In this document: one piece after another, positions 8,090 through 15,191 of the stretch
How positions within the stretch are numbered: position 1 is the stretch's first letter
Layout of the letters: each line of letters starts with the position of its first letter
Source: DASVXQ01 sp046727955
GTDB taxonomy: Bacteria > Actinomycetota > CALGFH01
DNA: 21,268 bases
Direction of reading: 5' to 3'
Assembly (NCBI GenBank): GCA_046727955.1
Contig: JBKPDO010000317.1
Location: forward strand, 1-21,268
Notes under the pieces: generated by a model
What the model saw: the letters and a program-made list of their open reading frames with translations, nothing else
Told to the model about the DNA's origin: nothing
Databases searched by the model: none
Translations under genes and position numbers: made by a program

Positions 8090-9904
8090 TCTGGAAAGCC
8101 CGGCGGGCGACCGGAACCTGCCCAGCTCGACGACCCAGACGTCGACGCGTGTCGAGGTTCCGGTCAGGACCTCCTTGCGCAGGACGATAGGCTCCAAGGA
8201 GGCGGCGGAGAGCGACTGCAGCGCCCCGGGAAACTCGGTGCCGCTGTCGCTGAGCAGGACCAGCAGCCCGGGACGCCGGCTGCGGAGCACCTTGAGCTCA
8301 CCCGGCAGTAGGTGCGGCATGGTCTGCTGCAACGAGTTCGGGTTCCACAGGTACTGCGCCAAGATCATGTTCAGGTGGGTGTTGTTCTGGGGCGGGCACC
8401 ACATCATGAGGTCGTCGCCGCGGAAGCGTGCGCGGGGCACCACCAGGTGCAGCTTGCTGGCGAGCCGGTAGGTCTCGAGTTCGCCGCGCCCGTCACCCCC
8501 GATCACCGTGTCGTACCGGACCTGCGGGAACCTGGCCTGCCCCGGAAGACGCGGGGACCGGGCCGGCTTGCCGATCGTCAGCGCGAAGCAGCCGCTGACC
8601 ACAAGCCCCGCAAGGACCGTCGCTACCACGGCCTTCCCGGGGACGAGCCGGGCCACCAGGACCAGCGCCAGCACGCCAGCGGCGACCAGCGCGCCGACCG
8701 GGACGATGTCGAAATGAACCCACACCCTGAACTGCGTGATCGCCAGCGGGATGGCGACCACCAGCGCGGCGGGCAGGGCGGCGGTAGCGGGGCGTCGCAG
8801 CAGCGGCGCGCACAGCGCCACCAGCAGGAATGCCATGACCAGGCACACCCCCGGCCACAGCATCGAGGAGTACAGGTAGTACTCAAGGGTGCCGACACTG
8901 CCGAAGAACTGTAGCCAGGTGTAGGCGAGACCCTGCAGGGCGACCGCCGCCGCCACGGTCAGCTCCGCTGACGAACCCACCCGGCGGCGGCCGAGCCGGG
9001 CGACGCCCCAGCCGGCCACAACCGTCGGCAGGGCAAGCAAGTAGGGGTCGTGCAGCACCCAGCGCCAGTTCGTCGAGTGCCACTTGGCAATCTCCCGCGG
9101 GGTGCGAAAGTGCCGGGACGCGTCCACCGTCGGCATGATGATGTTGCTGGAGCCGAACGCCCGATGCGCCACCACGGCAAGCGCGCCTGTGACCGACAGC
9201 GCGCACAGCGCCAAGATCCCCAGGTGCGCCAGCACGTCAAGGGGCTCGCGCCGCAGGTTGGCGGCGGCGTAGGCCACCACGACCGCCGCGATCAGCGGCA
9301 TGGCGATGACCTGCGAGTGCACCGCGAGCGACAGGCAGACGCCCGCCACGGTGACCCACAGCAGGCGCCTGCGCCGCGACGCGGTCGGCATCACCAGGCA
9401 GGCCGTGCCCGCGAACAGGTAAGAGGCCACGGCCGAGTCCGGATAGTCGGTGCCCCACGCGTGCAGCACAACTGGGCTCGACAGCGCCACAGCAACCGCC
9501 AGCGCCCCGGCAGCCCGCCCGTGCAGCCGGCGAAACAGCAGGTAGACCGGGATCACGGCGACCAGCGCCAGCACATAACGCAGGACGTAGAAGCCCGGCA
9601 CAGCCCCAAAGGCCAGGTACGACGCTCTGGCAGGCAGGAGGAAGCCGAGACGCACCCAGTAGTAGCGGTGGTCACCGTAGCGGGCGATGAGGTCAGGGCC
9701 GTTCTGAGCGTACGCCGTGTACAGGTAGGGGTCGATCATGTTCGGCGAGATCATGCGGGCTACGTGCAGCCCGAAGAAGGCGGCCGGCGGCGACGCCAAC
9801 AGCGCGACGGCCTCGAGGAGCCACGAGTACGGCCAGCGGTGCGACGAGCCCTGCTGGGTGGACGCGGTCTCAGGCGAGGACAGTACGGTGGCGGCGGTGT
9901 CCAT
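8087..9904 (-). CDS. GT39/ArnT-type polytopic membrane glycosyltransferase
   Basis: 605 aa. The ATG at 9904 has GGAG nine bases upstream. The protein has about ten or eleven hydrophobic helices (for example LLEAVALLASPPAAFFGLHV, VLALVAVIPVYLLF, LALCALSVTGALAVVA, ALVLVARLV) followed from about residue 450 by a ~155-residue hydrophilic C-terminal domain. The first extracytoplasmic loop contains MIDPYLYTAYAQN, a common form of the acidic catalytic loop of GT-C enzymes related to protein mannosyltransferases and ArnT. These transfer a sugar from a polyprenyl-phosphate donor to a lipid, glycan or protein outside the membrane. It is the first gene of the operon and so is probably transcribed from the promoter proposed at 9963-9991. 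The acceptor cannot be inferred. Confidence 0.85.
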   Translation of the reverse strand: MDTAATVLSSPETASTQQGSSHRWPYSWLLEAVALLASPPAAFFGLHVARMISPNMIDPYLYTAYAQNGPDLIARYGDHRYYWVRLGFLLPARASYLAFGAVPGFYVLRYVLALVAVIPVYLLFRRLHGRAAGALAVAVALSSPVVLHAWGTDYPDSAVASYLFAGTACLVMPTASRRRRLLWVTVAGVCLSLAVHSQVIAMPLIAAVVVAYAAANLRREPLDVLAHLGILALCALSVTGALAVVAHRAFGSSNIIMPTVDASRHFRTPREIAKWHSTNWRWVLHDPYLLALPTVVAGWGVARLGRRRVGSSAELTVAAAVALQGLAYTWLQFFGSVGTLEYYLYSSMLWPGVCLVMAFLLVALCAPLLRRPATAALPAALVVAIPLAITQFRVWVHFDIVPVGALVAAGVLALVLVARLVPGKAVVATVLAGLVVSGCFALTIGKPARSPRLPGQARFPQVRYDTVIGGDGRGELETYRLASKLHLVVPRARFRGDDLMMWCPPQNNTHLNMILAQYLWNPNSLQQTMPHLLPGELKVLRSRRPGLLVLLSDSGTEFPGALQSLSAASLEPIVLRKEVLTGTSTRVDVWVVELGRFRSPAGLSR

Positions 9905-10366
9905 GCTCTGCTACTCCAGGGGGGCGAGTTGAGGGAGTTGAGGGAGGAGCTAAGACCCGCTCATATTCTCGCGCCGCCTGATGGTGTCGAAGTTGCATGG
10001 TTCCCGAAGGTCTCGTCAACAACCCCAGTTACACCTCCATAGCGTGCGTACCCAGCGAACACCCCCCAGTGCTTCCTAGAAGGAACCGAGGGAGTCTACA
10101 GCACAGTTGGACGCCATCTCCTAATCACGCAGGATTGCTCGAAAGCCCCAGAGGGCAGCCCCGAAGTGCCAGAACGTTTGGCTGTGAGTTCTGAGCAGCG
10201 AGTTGGTCTCTTGATCTGGCTGGAAGGATGATCGTCGGCCAGACACGCCTCAGTACGCTCGTTGCCTGACCTGCCGATTGCGGGTTGGAGGAAACGCAGG
10301 TCAGATTCGATGCGTCGCTGCAACACAATCATCGCCGGCCGCCCGCTGTTGCGTTCGCGGTGACCC
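9905..10366. other. gene-poor interval, 462 bases
   Basis: No convincing gene is present. Base composition is visibly less GC-rich than in the flanking genes. A 97-codon minus-strand frame (10096-10389) has no recognisable motif and no ribosome binding site. The interval holds the proposed glycan-operon promoter near 9963-9991 and a small inverted repeat (TTCCT/AGGAA near 10070-10082). The rest has no visible function and may be insertion/deletion debris. Confidence 0.5.
9963..9991 (-). promoter_or_regulatory. candidate promoter of the glycan operon
   Basis: On the minus strand TTCGAC (9991-9986) and GAATAT (9968-9963) are separated by 17 bases, which fits a housekeeping-type -35/-10 pair. 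It would give a leader of about 50 bases before the ATG at 9904. The leader contains a short direct repeat (AGTTGAGGG on the plus strand, twice). The call is based on spacing and similarity only. Confidence 0.33.
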
Positions 10367-10699
10367 TCAGCCCTGATGCTCGCTGGCACGTGCGCCCCCT
10401 CGCGATCCTCCCGTACCGGCTCGAGCTATGGAGGTGAGATAGCGCTCCAGCAGCCGCCAGGCGCGCCGCCGGCTCGTCTCTGCCCGCCGCTTGGTCTCCA
10501 CAAGCAGTGCATCGGGGTCGACACCGTCGACGTCCAGCTCGTGACGGTAGACACGCACCCATTCCTCCATGATCCGCGGCGTCACTTCGGGATGGAACTG
10601 GAGGCCGAGGCTCCGACCCGCCACAAAGGCCTGGTGACCCACATCCGAGTCGGCCACCAGGGTGGCGCCGGGTGGCACGGTGAAGGTGTCGAAGTGCCA
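10367..10699 (-). pseudogene. 3' fragment of a class I glutamine amidotransferase
   Basis: Reading the minus strand from 10699 gives WHFDTFTVPPGATLVADSDVG, then AFVAGRSLGLQFHPEVTPRI and a helical tail to the stop at 10367. This is the C-terminal ~110 residues of a GuaA-like class I amidotransferase, including the catalytic HPE. An in-frame TAG lies immediately before the Trp (10702-10700), and nothing upstream encodes the oxyanion strand or the nucleophilic Cys (GxCxG). The upstream DNA is instead the start of the HAD gene on the other strand. The fragment therefore cannot hydrolyse glutamine. A GTG at 10678 could initiate it but has no ribosome binding site. It is most simply a gene whose 5' half was deleted. 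Confidence 0.75.
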
Positions 10700-10700
10700 C

Positions 10701-10706
10701 TATGCT
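10701..10706 (+). promoter_or_regulatory. candidate -10 element of a leaderless transcript
   Basis: TATGCT lies exactly six bases before the ATG at 10713, the spacing typical of actinobacterial leaderless genes (TANNNT, about seven bases, start codon). No usable ribosome binding site precedes 10713: GGGAGG lies inside the reading frame and only one base before the alternative ATG at 10722. No good -35 is seen. The element lies over the broken end of the amidotransferase fragment. Confidence 0.45.
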
Positions 10707-10712
10707 CTGCCC

Positions 10713-11492
10713 ATGGGAGGCATGACTGACGTCGACTTGGTCCTGGTCGACCTGGACGGGACCCTGTACGTGGGCACCCGTCCGGTGCCCGGCGCGGTTG
10801 GCGCGGTGGCGCGGCTTCGCGATCGAGGGGTGACGGTCCGGTTCGTCACCAACACCGACTCCATTACGCCCCAGACCCTGCTCGGCCGGCTCGCCAGCAT
10901 GGGGATCCAGGCCCCCGCCGATGCGGTGCTCACTCCTGTGGTGCTCGCGGAGCGGCTCCTGGGCGGCCTGGCGTCTCCGCGGCTGGCGGCGGTGGCCTCG
11001 CCAGGGATTCGCGAGCTGCTCGATCGCTTACTGGCCGCACCGGGCGAGCCCGCGACCCACGTGCTGATCTGCGACCCCAGCTACGGCGCGACCTACGACG
11101 ACCTCGACGCCGCCTTTCGTGCCGTGCGCGCCGGTGCCGAGCTGATCGCCACCCAGGTCGCGCGCATCGCCCGGCGCGACGACGGCGAGCACCTCGATAC
11201 CGGCGGGTTCGTGCGCCTGCTGGAGTACGCCACCGGCACGCGAGCGCGAGTTCTCGGCAAGCCTTCGCCGGATTTCTTCCGCCTCGCCCTCGACACCGCC
11301 GGGGTGGCGCCGGCGCGTGCCGTCATGGTCGGCGACGATCTAGGCGCGGACGTGGCCGGGGCGCAGGCGGTCGGCATGCGCGGCGTGCTGGTGCGCACCG
11401 GCAAGGGCTCTGAGCGTCACCCGGACGCTGGCGTGACCCAACCGGATGCCATCATCGACAGCTTGGCGATGCTCCCCGATCTGCTCCTGTAG
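10713..11492 (+). CDS. HAD superfamily subfamily IIA phosphatase (NagD/LHPP-like)
   Basis: 259 aa from the ATG at 10713; an ATG at 10722 is the alternative. All HAD motifs are present: motif I LVDLDGTLYVG with the nucleophile Asp13 and Asp15, motif II FVTNTDS, the Lys of motif III in VLGKPSPDFF, and motif IV VMVGDDLGADVAGA. The C2-type cap between motifs II and III (roughly residues 75-185) places it in subfamily IIA, which includes NagD, p-nitrophenyl phosphatases and the animal LHPP/HDHD2 group; the VTNTDS form and overall length suit the latter. It probably dephosphorylates a small cytoplasmic phospho-compound. It stands alone on the plus strand, convergent with the phosphoesterase, and is probably translated from a leaderless message. 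Confidence 0.86.
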   Translation: MGGMTDVDLVLVDLDGTLYVGTRPVPGAVGAVARLRDRGVTVRFVTNTDSITPQTLLGRLASMGIQAPADAVLTPVVLAERLLGGLASPRLAAVASPGIRELLDRLLAAPGEPATHVLICDPSYGATYDDLDAAFRAVRAGAELIATQVARIARRDDGEHLDTGGFVRLLEYATGTRARVLGKPSPDFFRLALDTAGVAPARAVMVGDDLGADVAGAQAVGMRGVLVRTGKGSERHPDAGVTQPDAIIDSLAMLPDLLL

Positions 11493-11558
11493 GCGTCCCG
11501 ATGACGCGCCAGGCCTTCCACGGGCTCAACCTCGCGGTTGCGTTCAACGAGCAGGTGA

Positions 11559-11593
11559 CGGAGCCCGCCGACCGGGAGCGCTGGCGGGCTCCG
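11559..11593. terminator. bidirectional terminator-like hairpin
   Basis: The 11-bp perfect arms CGGAGCCCGCC (11559-11569) and GGCGGGCTCCG (11583-11593) enclose a 13-base loop. It lies between the converging HAD gene and phosphoesterase gene. There is no T-run on either side, as is common for terminators in GC-rich actinobacteria. Confidence 0.55.
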
Positions 11594-11607
11594 CCTCGAT
11601 CATTCCC

Positions 11608-13767
11608 CTACGTGCTCGCGGCGAGCGTGGCGGCCTGGTCGATCAGGCGCTCCGCCTGGTCGATGTAGCCCTTCGACTGCTGCTCGTTCAGCGCGTCGCC
11701 GTCGAAGGCCGCGCCTTCCAGCGCCGCGCGGATCTGCGACGCGAGCGCGTCGCGCGCGGACGTGAGCGCCTGGATCTGATCCTCGATCGAGGTGTAGGTG
11801 GCGTCATCGGTCGAGCTGCCGCCCTTCAGCGCCCGCGTTGATGCGACCAGCGTGTCCTTTGCGAACTCGCCGAATGGCGCGTTCAGCTGCTTGTAGACCG
11901 TTCCCAGCCGCAGGAGCGTCTCGCGGTGGGCGCGCAGCGCCTGCGGCACCGCCCAGTCGTAGAGGGGCTCCGCGATCACGCGGCCGTCGTGGATGTAATC
12001 GTCCCGGAGCCCGAGCAGGCTGAGGGTCGTCGGCCGGACGTCGGTGTGGTCGGCCCACGTTGTGTCGTCCTGCCCAAGGTTGCGAACGCCCGGGCCGACC
12101 ATGCCCAGCCAGGTCTGGGCGATCTCCGGCTCGATGCTCCCATGGTTCCAGGCGAAGGTCGGCGGCGTGGTCGGCACGGTCACGCACGGCGAGGCGCAGT
12201 TCGGCGCGCCCGCGAACAGGAAGTAGTCGGGGTCGGCGAACATCGTGAATGTCGGCGTTCGCGCCGGGTCGGCCGTGATCATGTGGAGCGCCTTCATCTC
12301 GACCGGGTCGGCGAGCGCCACGGTGAGGTTGTCCGTCTGCCCGGTGTACGGGCTGACCGCCGTGAGCCGGCCGACCGCGCGCTCGAGGTCACGCGTCACC
12401 GGCGCTGTCCGCGACGGGTTGCCCGTGATGTAGACCGTCGGCGCCATGTCAGCGTGGACGGTGAACGGCGTGGTGATCCCCTGCTGCGTCGCGAGCAGGC
12501 CGCGCAGGTTCCCGTTGATCTCCCCGAGGAGACTGTACGAGCACGGCGTGCTCACCCCGTCGCACCCCGCCGGTGTGGGCTGCGAGCCGACGAAGTGGTC
12601 GCCCTCCTCGACGGTGAACACGAACAGGGTGTTGTCCTTGGTGATCCCGTCGGCGGCGAGGCGGTCGAAGAACTTCGCGAACGCCTCGTCGTACTGCTTG
12701 AGCTGGGCGACGTACCCGGGCTCGCCTGGCCCGTAGGCGATGTGCTGCTCGCCGGCGACACCATGGCCGTCATGCGCGTCGGAGATGTACCCGAAGGTGA
12801 CCGGGATTCCGTGCTCTTGCATCGACGCGATGTAGGAGAGGGTCACCGTGGGGAAGACTCCGTCGAAGCCAGGGAAGCCGACGTGACCGGCCGCATCCTG
12901 GATCACGTTGCCGTCCAGGTCCCGCAACGGCCCGCCCGGGTTGATCACCGGGTTGACGTACTTCGCCCCGAACAGGCCGTTGTAGCCGGCGTAGCCGCCC
13001 GGCTCGTCCGGTAGCAGGTCGGGCCTGCCATTGTTCTCCGCCGAGCAGACGGCGTCGCCAGCGGCGCAGTGGACAGCAGCGCCGACGAAGTCCGCGAACG
13101 CCTGGCCGGGGTTGGACGCGACCTCCGCCGCCTCCGGCGACGACGCACCGAAGACGGTCGGGATGTCGATGCCGGTGTTCTCGAGCACGGTGTTCGCCAT
13201 CGCGACGGCGCCGAAGTTGCACCCCGCCCGCGTGAACGGCACCCACGGCGCCGGAGCATTGCGGCCCGACTCGCTCAGCATGTTGGGTGTCGTGTCGAAC
13301 GGCGGTGTCCCGCCGGGAGGCGTGAACACGGGCGCCGTCCAGTAGGCGAACGAGACACCCGTGTTCGTCGTCCCGTCCGGCTTGAAGTACCGGAAGCTGT
13401 TCGCGACCGGCTGCCCGTGGCGGTCGGGGTAGACACCGGTGAGCGAGGTCAGGATCCCGTTCGCTGTGTGCGAGATGAGTACAGTGTGGTCGTTTGTGAG
13501 CAACGTTCCGTTGCTCCGGATGAAGTTGAGCAGGTGTGGCATCTGCTCGAGGTCGGACGGCACGCTCTGGGCATCGCGCAGGAAGTGCGTGTTGTCGAAC
13601 TGCAGGTAGATGACGTGCTCGATGTCGCCCTTCCCCGACCGCAGCTGGCAGCCGGGCGTCGCGGCCGAGGGCTGCGTGCGCGATGTCGCCTGGGCAGTAG
13701 CAGGACCCGAGATCGTGAAGGCTGTCAGCACGAGCGCTGCAAGCGGCAGCGCCCATCGTCTGGTCAT
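11608..13767 (-). CDS. secreted alkaline-phosphatase-superfamily phosphoesterase
   Basis: 719 aa. The ATG at 13767 has GGAGG six bases upstream and begins a signal peptide (MTRRWALPLAALVLTAFTIS, cleavage probably after ATAQA). The mature protein shows features of the alkaline-phosphatase/phosphodiesterase fold: IYLQFDNTHF as the first metal-binding strand, LISHTANGILTSLTGVYPDR around the probable Thr/Ser nucleophile, YISDAHDGHG, TVEEGDHFVG (Asp and His ligands) and AWNHGSIEPE near the end of the core. About 100 C-terminal residues are helical (AALEGAAFDGDALNEQQSKG). It appears exported, and its cysteines (GAPNCASPC, GCDGVSTPC) may be disulfide-bonded. The substrate is unknown; a phosphodiester or phosphonate is likely from the fold. 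No partner gene is adjacent. Confidence 0.75.
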   Translation of the reverse strand: MTRRWALPLAALVLTAFTISGPATAQATSRTQPSAATPGCQLRSGKGDIEHVIYLQFDNTHFLRDAQSVPSDLEQMPHLLNFIRSNGTLLTNDHTVLISHTANGILTSLTGVYPDRHGQPVANSFRYFKPDGTTNTGVSFAYWTAPVFTPPGGTPPFDTTPNMLSESGRNAPAPWVPFTRAGCNFGAVAMANTVLENTGIDIPTVFGASSPEAAEVASNPGQAFADFVGAAVHCAAGDAVCSAENNGRPDLLPDEPGGYAGYNGLFGAKYVNPVINPGGPLRDLDGNVIQDAAGHVGFPGFDGVFPTVTLSYIASMQEHGIPVTFGYISDAHDGHGVAGEQHIAYGPGEPGYVAQLKQYDEAFAKFFDRLAADGITKDNTLFVFTVEEGDHFVGSQPTPAGCDGVSTPCSYSLLGEINGNLRGLLATQQGITTPFTVHADMAPTVYITGNPSRTAPVTRDLERAVGRLTAVSPYTGQTDNLTVALADPVEMKALHMITADPARTPTFTMFADPDYFLFAGAPNCASPCVTVPTTPPTFAWNHGSIEPEIAQTWLGMVGPGVRNLGQDDTTWADHTDVRPTTLSLLGLRDDYIHDGRVIAEPLYDWAVPQALRAHRETLLRLGTVYKQLNAPFGEFAKDTLVASTRALKGGSSTDDATYTSIEDQIQALTSARDALASQIRAALEGAAFDGDALNEQQSKGYIDQAERLIDQAATLAAST

Positions 13768-13889
13768 GCCGTACCTCCTCCAGAACCTACCCGGTCTCCC
13801 GGACACTGATTGCGTGCTTGACCTGCTACGCCGGTGCGAACCTCCCTACCCGCACCCCAGCCCGACCGAGGCAGCCAGGCCCGAAATGC

Positions 13890-13902
13890 CAACGGACCGT
13901 TG
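13890..13902. promoter_or_regulatory. 13-bp palindrome upstream of the phosphoesterase
   Basis: CAACGG A CCGTTG is a perfect 6-1-6 inverted repeat abutting a TAATAC that could serve as -10 for minus-strand transcription. It lies about 125 bases from the phosphoesterase start. It may be an operator; the evidence is only the symmetry and the position. Confidence 0.25.
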
Positions 13903-13966
13903 TATTAGGCCTCAACCACCAGAACACGTCCAGGCGCGCCTGTGCGCACCCAACCCCACGCACCCG

Positions 13967-14197
13967 TCACGGCGGAGCCTCGGGCTCGGTGCTGCGATTT
14001 CTCGGGAGTTCGTTTGTCCGCCTTCGGGTCCACCGCTTCGGGTCACGAGCAAGCGACCGCTCTGTCTCGCGGGCGAGGTCACGCGCGTACTCCTGGGCGG
14101 TCCGCCGGTCGCGACCGCCGCGGCTGGGGCCGTGGATCGGCGCCTCCTCGGCCTTGCCGGCCGAGGTCTGGGACTTCGTGGCACGACGGGTGGTCAA
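13967..14197 (-). CDS. small basic hypothetical protein
   Basis: 76 aa if it starts at the TTG at 14197, chosen because GGGAGA lies about seven bases upstream and the frame before it overlaps the neighbouring gene. The protein is very hydrophilic and rich in Arg, Lys, Thr and Glu, with a likely amphipathic helix around RTAQEYARDLARETERSLAR and a basic tail RWTRRRTNELPRN. No family is recognised. It follows the 96-aa gene by 28 bases on the same strand and would be the last member of the STAS group. The charged composition could suit nucleic-acid binding, but that is a guess. It may be a chance open frame; the ribosome binding site and the spacing are the main support. Confidence 0.42.
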   Translation of the reverse strand: MTTRRATKSQTSAGKAEEAPIHGPSRGGRDRRTAQEYARDLARETERSLARDPKRWTRRRTNELPRNRSTEPEAPP

Positions 14198-14225
14198 CGG
14201 GTCGTCTCCCGGTGGCTGCCGATCG

Positions 14226-14516
14226 TCACGCCTGAATCGGGTGGGCGCCCAGGAAGCTCGCCAGGTCGCTGCCGTGCGCTTCCCAGTGGCGTCGGTTGAG
14301 GCTGGCCGTCTCGGCCCCCATGCAGGAGCGGCCGAGCTTGTGGGCGGCAAGCAGATGGTCGACCAGCTCCTGGCGGTCCTGCAGGAAGATCTCCCAGGTG
14401 TCCAGGTATGAGCGGATCGTCTTGATCATCCGCAGGCCTTCGTCGGCCGCGTGGTCAAGGATGGCCAGCGTGAGCTGCTGGAACAGGTCTGGGGGCATGG
14501 CCCTGTCGTCGGGCAC
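14226..14516 (-). CDS. small helical hypothetical protein
   Basis: 96 aa. The GTG at 14516 is preceded by GGGAGG five bases away, making it a better start than the later ATG of MPPDLFQQ. The protein is predicted to be almost all helix: DLFQQLTLAILDHAADEGLR, then MIKTIRSYLDTWEIFLQDRQ and ELVDHLLAAHKLGRS, with a His/Trp/Asp-containing C-terminus (NRRHWEAHGSD). There is no signal peptide or membrane segment. I do not recognise the family. It begins 38 bases after the STAS gene on the same strand, suggesting co-transcription and possibly a partner role for the STAS protein, but no anti-sigma kinase motifs are present. Confidence 0.62.
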   Translation of the reverse strand: MPDDRAMPPDLFQQLTLAILDHAADEGLRMIKTIRSYLDTWEIFLQDRQELVDHLLAAHKLGRSCMGAETASLNRRHWEAHGSDLASFLGAHPIQA

Positions 14517-14554
14517 GTGGTCCTCCCGGTCGTGTCGCCGGTCCGCGGCGCCGG

Positions 14555-14887
14555 TTAGCCGCCCGCCTGTGAGGGGTGGCGCCTGTGGGCCTCAGCGCGG
14601 CGGGCCAACTCCAACTGTTCGGCCACGGCCGGGCTGGCCGACCGCAGCACCAGGTCGCCACCCTTACGGCGGGTCCACGCCGACGCCCTGGTGATGACGT
14701 CGACCCCGGCGGAGTCGATCAGGATGATGCCGCGCAGGTCCAGCACGATGTGATGGTGGCCCTGCAGGATCAGGTAGCCGAGGTGCTGCCACAGCTGCGC
14801 GGCGGTGTCGGTGTCGATGTCACCGCGCACGGTAACGATGGCCGGGCCGTTCGAGGGTGTGGTGGCGGAATGCAACAGTGGGGCCAT
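14555..14887 (-). CDS. STAS-domain anti-sigma factor antagonist
   Basis: 110 aa. The ATG at 14887 has a strong AAGGAGG five bases upstream. The whole protein is one STAS domain: PAIVTVRGDIDTDTAAQLWQ (strands 1-2 and the first helix), HHIVLDLRGIILIDSAGVDV with the DSAG motif whose Ser is the phosphorylation site in SpoIIAA-type antagonists, then ITRASAWTRRKGGDLVLRSA and the last helix. Members bind an anti-sigma kinase when dephosphorylated and release an alternative sigma factor. No kinase or sigma factor lies in the window, so the partner is encoded elsewhere. It lies 94 bases downstream of the cold-shock gene and leads two small genes. Confidence 0.86.
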   Translation of the reverse strand: MAPLLHSATTPSNGPAIVTVRGDIDTDTAAQLWQHLGYLILQGHHHIVLDLRGIILIDSAGVDVITRASAWTRRKGGDLVLRSASPAVAEQLELARRAEAHRRHPSQAGG

Positions 14888-14914
14888 AGCGGCCTCCTTG
14901 CCCGGGAGCGACGT

Positions 14915-14942
14915 GGCCGGCCCGAATACCGCACGGCCGGCC
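14915..14942 (-). terminator. hairpin between the cold-shock and STAS genes
   Basis: Arms GGCCGGC (14915-14921) and GCCGGCC (14936-14942) enclose a 14-base loop, 39 bases after the cold-shock stop. It may terminate or attenuate transcription so that the cold-shock gene is expressed more strongly than the STAS group. It has no T-run. Confidence 0.33.
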
Positions 14943-14981
14943 GGCTCGCGCACCGCAGGCGGAATCGGTCCGGCAGGGCGC

Positions 14982-15191
14982 CTACTGGCCAGCGGCCGGC
15001 CGCACGTTGGCGGCCTGGGGGCCCTTCGGGCCCTGCGTGATGTCGAACTCGACGGTCTGGCCCTCTTCCAGCGAGCGGTCGCCGTCGCCCTGGATGGCGC
15101 TGACGTGCACGAAGACATCCTCGCCCGACTCGGGCTTGATGAAGCCGTAGCCCCGGCTGGCGCTGAACCACTTGACGGTTCCAACGGTCAT
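14982..15191 (-). CDS. cspA: cold-shock protein
   Basis: 69 aa, the usual length. The ATG at 15191 has GGAGG nine bases upstream. The protein is a single cold-shock OB-fold: GTVKWFSASRGYGFIKPESG contains the RNP1 motif and DVFVHVSAIQ the RNP2 motif, followed by LEEGQTVEFDITQGPKGPQA. It binds single-stranded RNA and DNA and melts structured messages; several paralogues are usual in actinobacteria, so cold induction of this copy is not certain. About 300 bases of non-coding DNA separate its start from the hairpin at 15495-15525, which leaves room for the long structured leader typical of the family. Confidence 0.95.
   Translation of the reverse strand: MTVGTVKWFSASRGYGFIKPESGEDVFVHVSAIQGDGDRSLEEGQTVEFDITQGPKGPQAANVRPAAGQ

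Noticed and set aside
10096..10389. 97-codon minus-strand frame in the gene-poor interval
   Set aside because: No ribosome binding site or recognisable motif, and it overlaps the end of the amidotransferase remnant.
11501..11668. 55-aa plus-strand frame (MTRQAFHGLNLAVAFNEQV...) after the HAD gene
   Set aside because: It runs through the terminator hairpin into the opposite-strand phosphoesterase and has no ribosome binding site; probably chance, though its start could be a remnant.
11926..13809. Long plus-strand open frames opposite the phosphoesterase
   Set aside because: Arginine- and valine-rich sequence without motifs; shadows of the minus-strand coding sequence.
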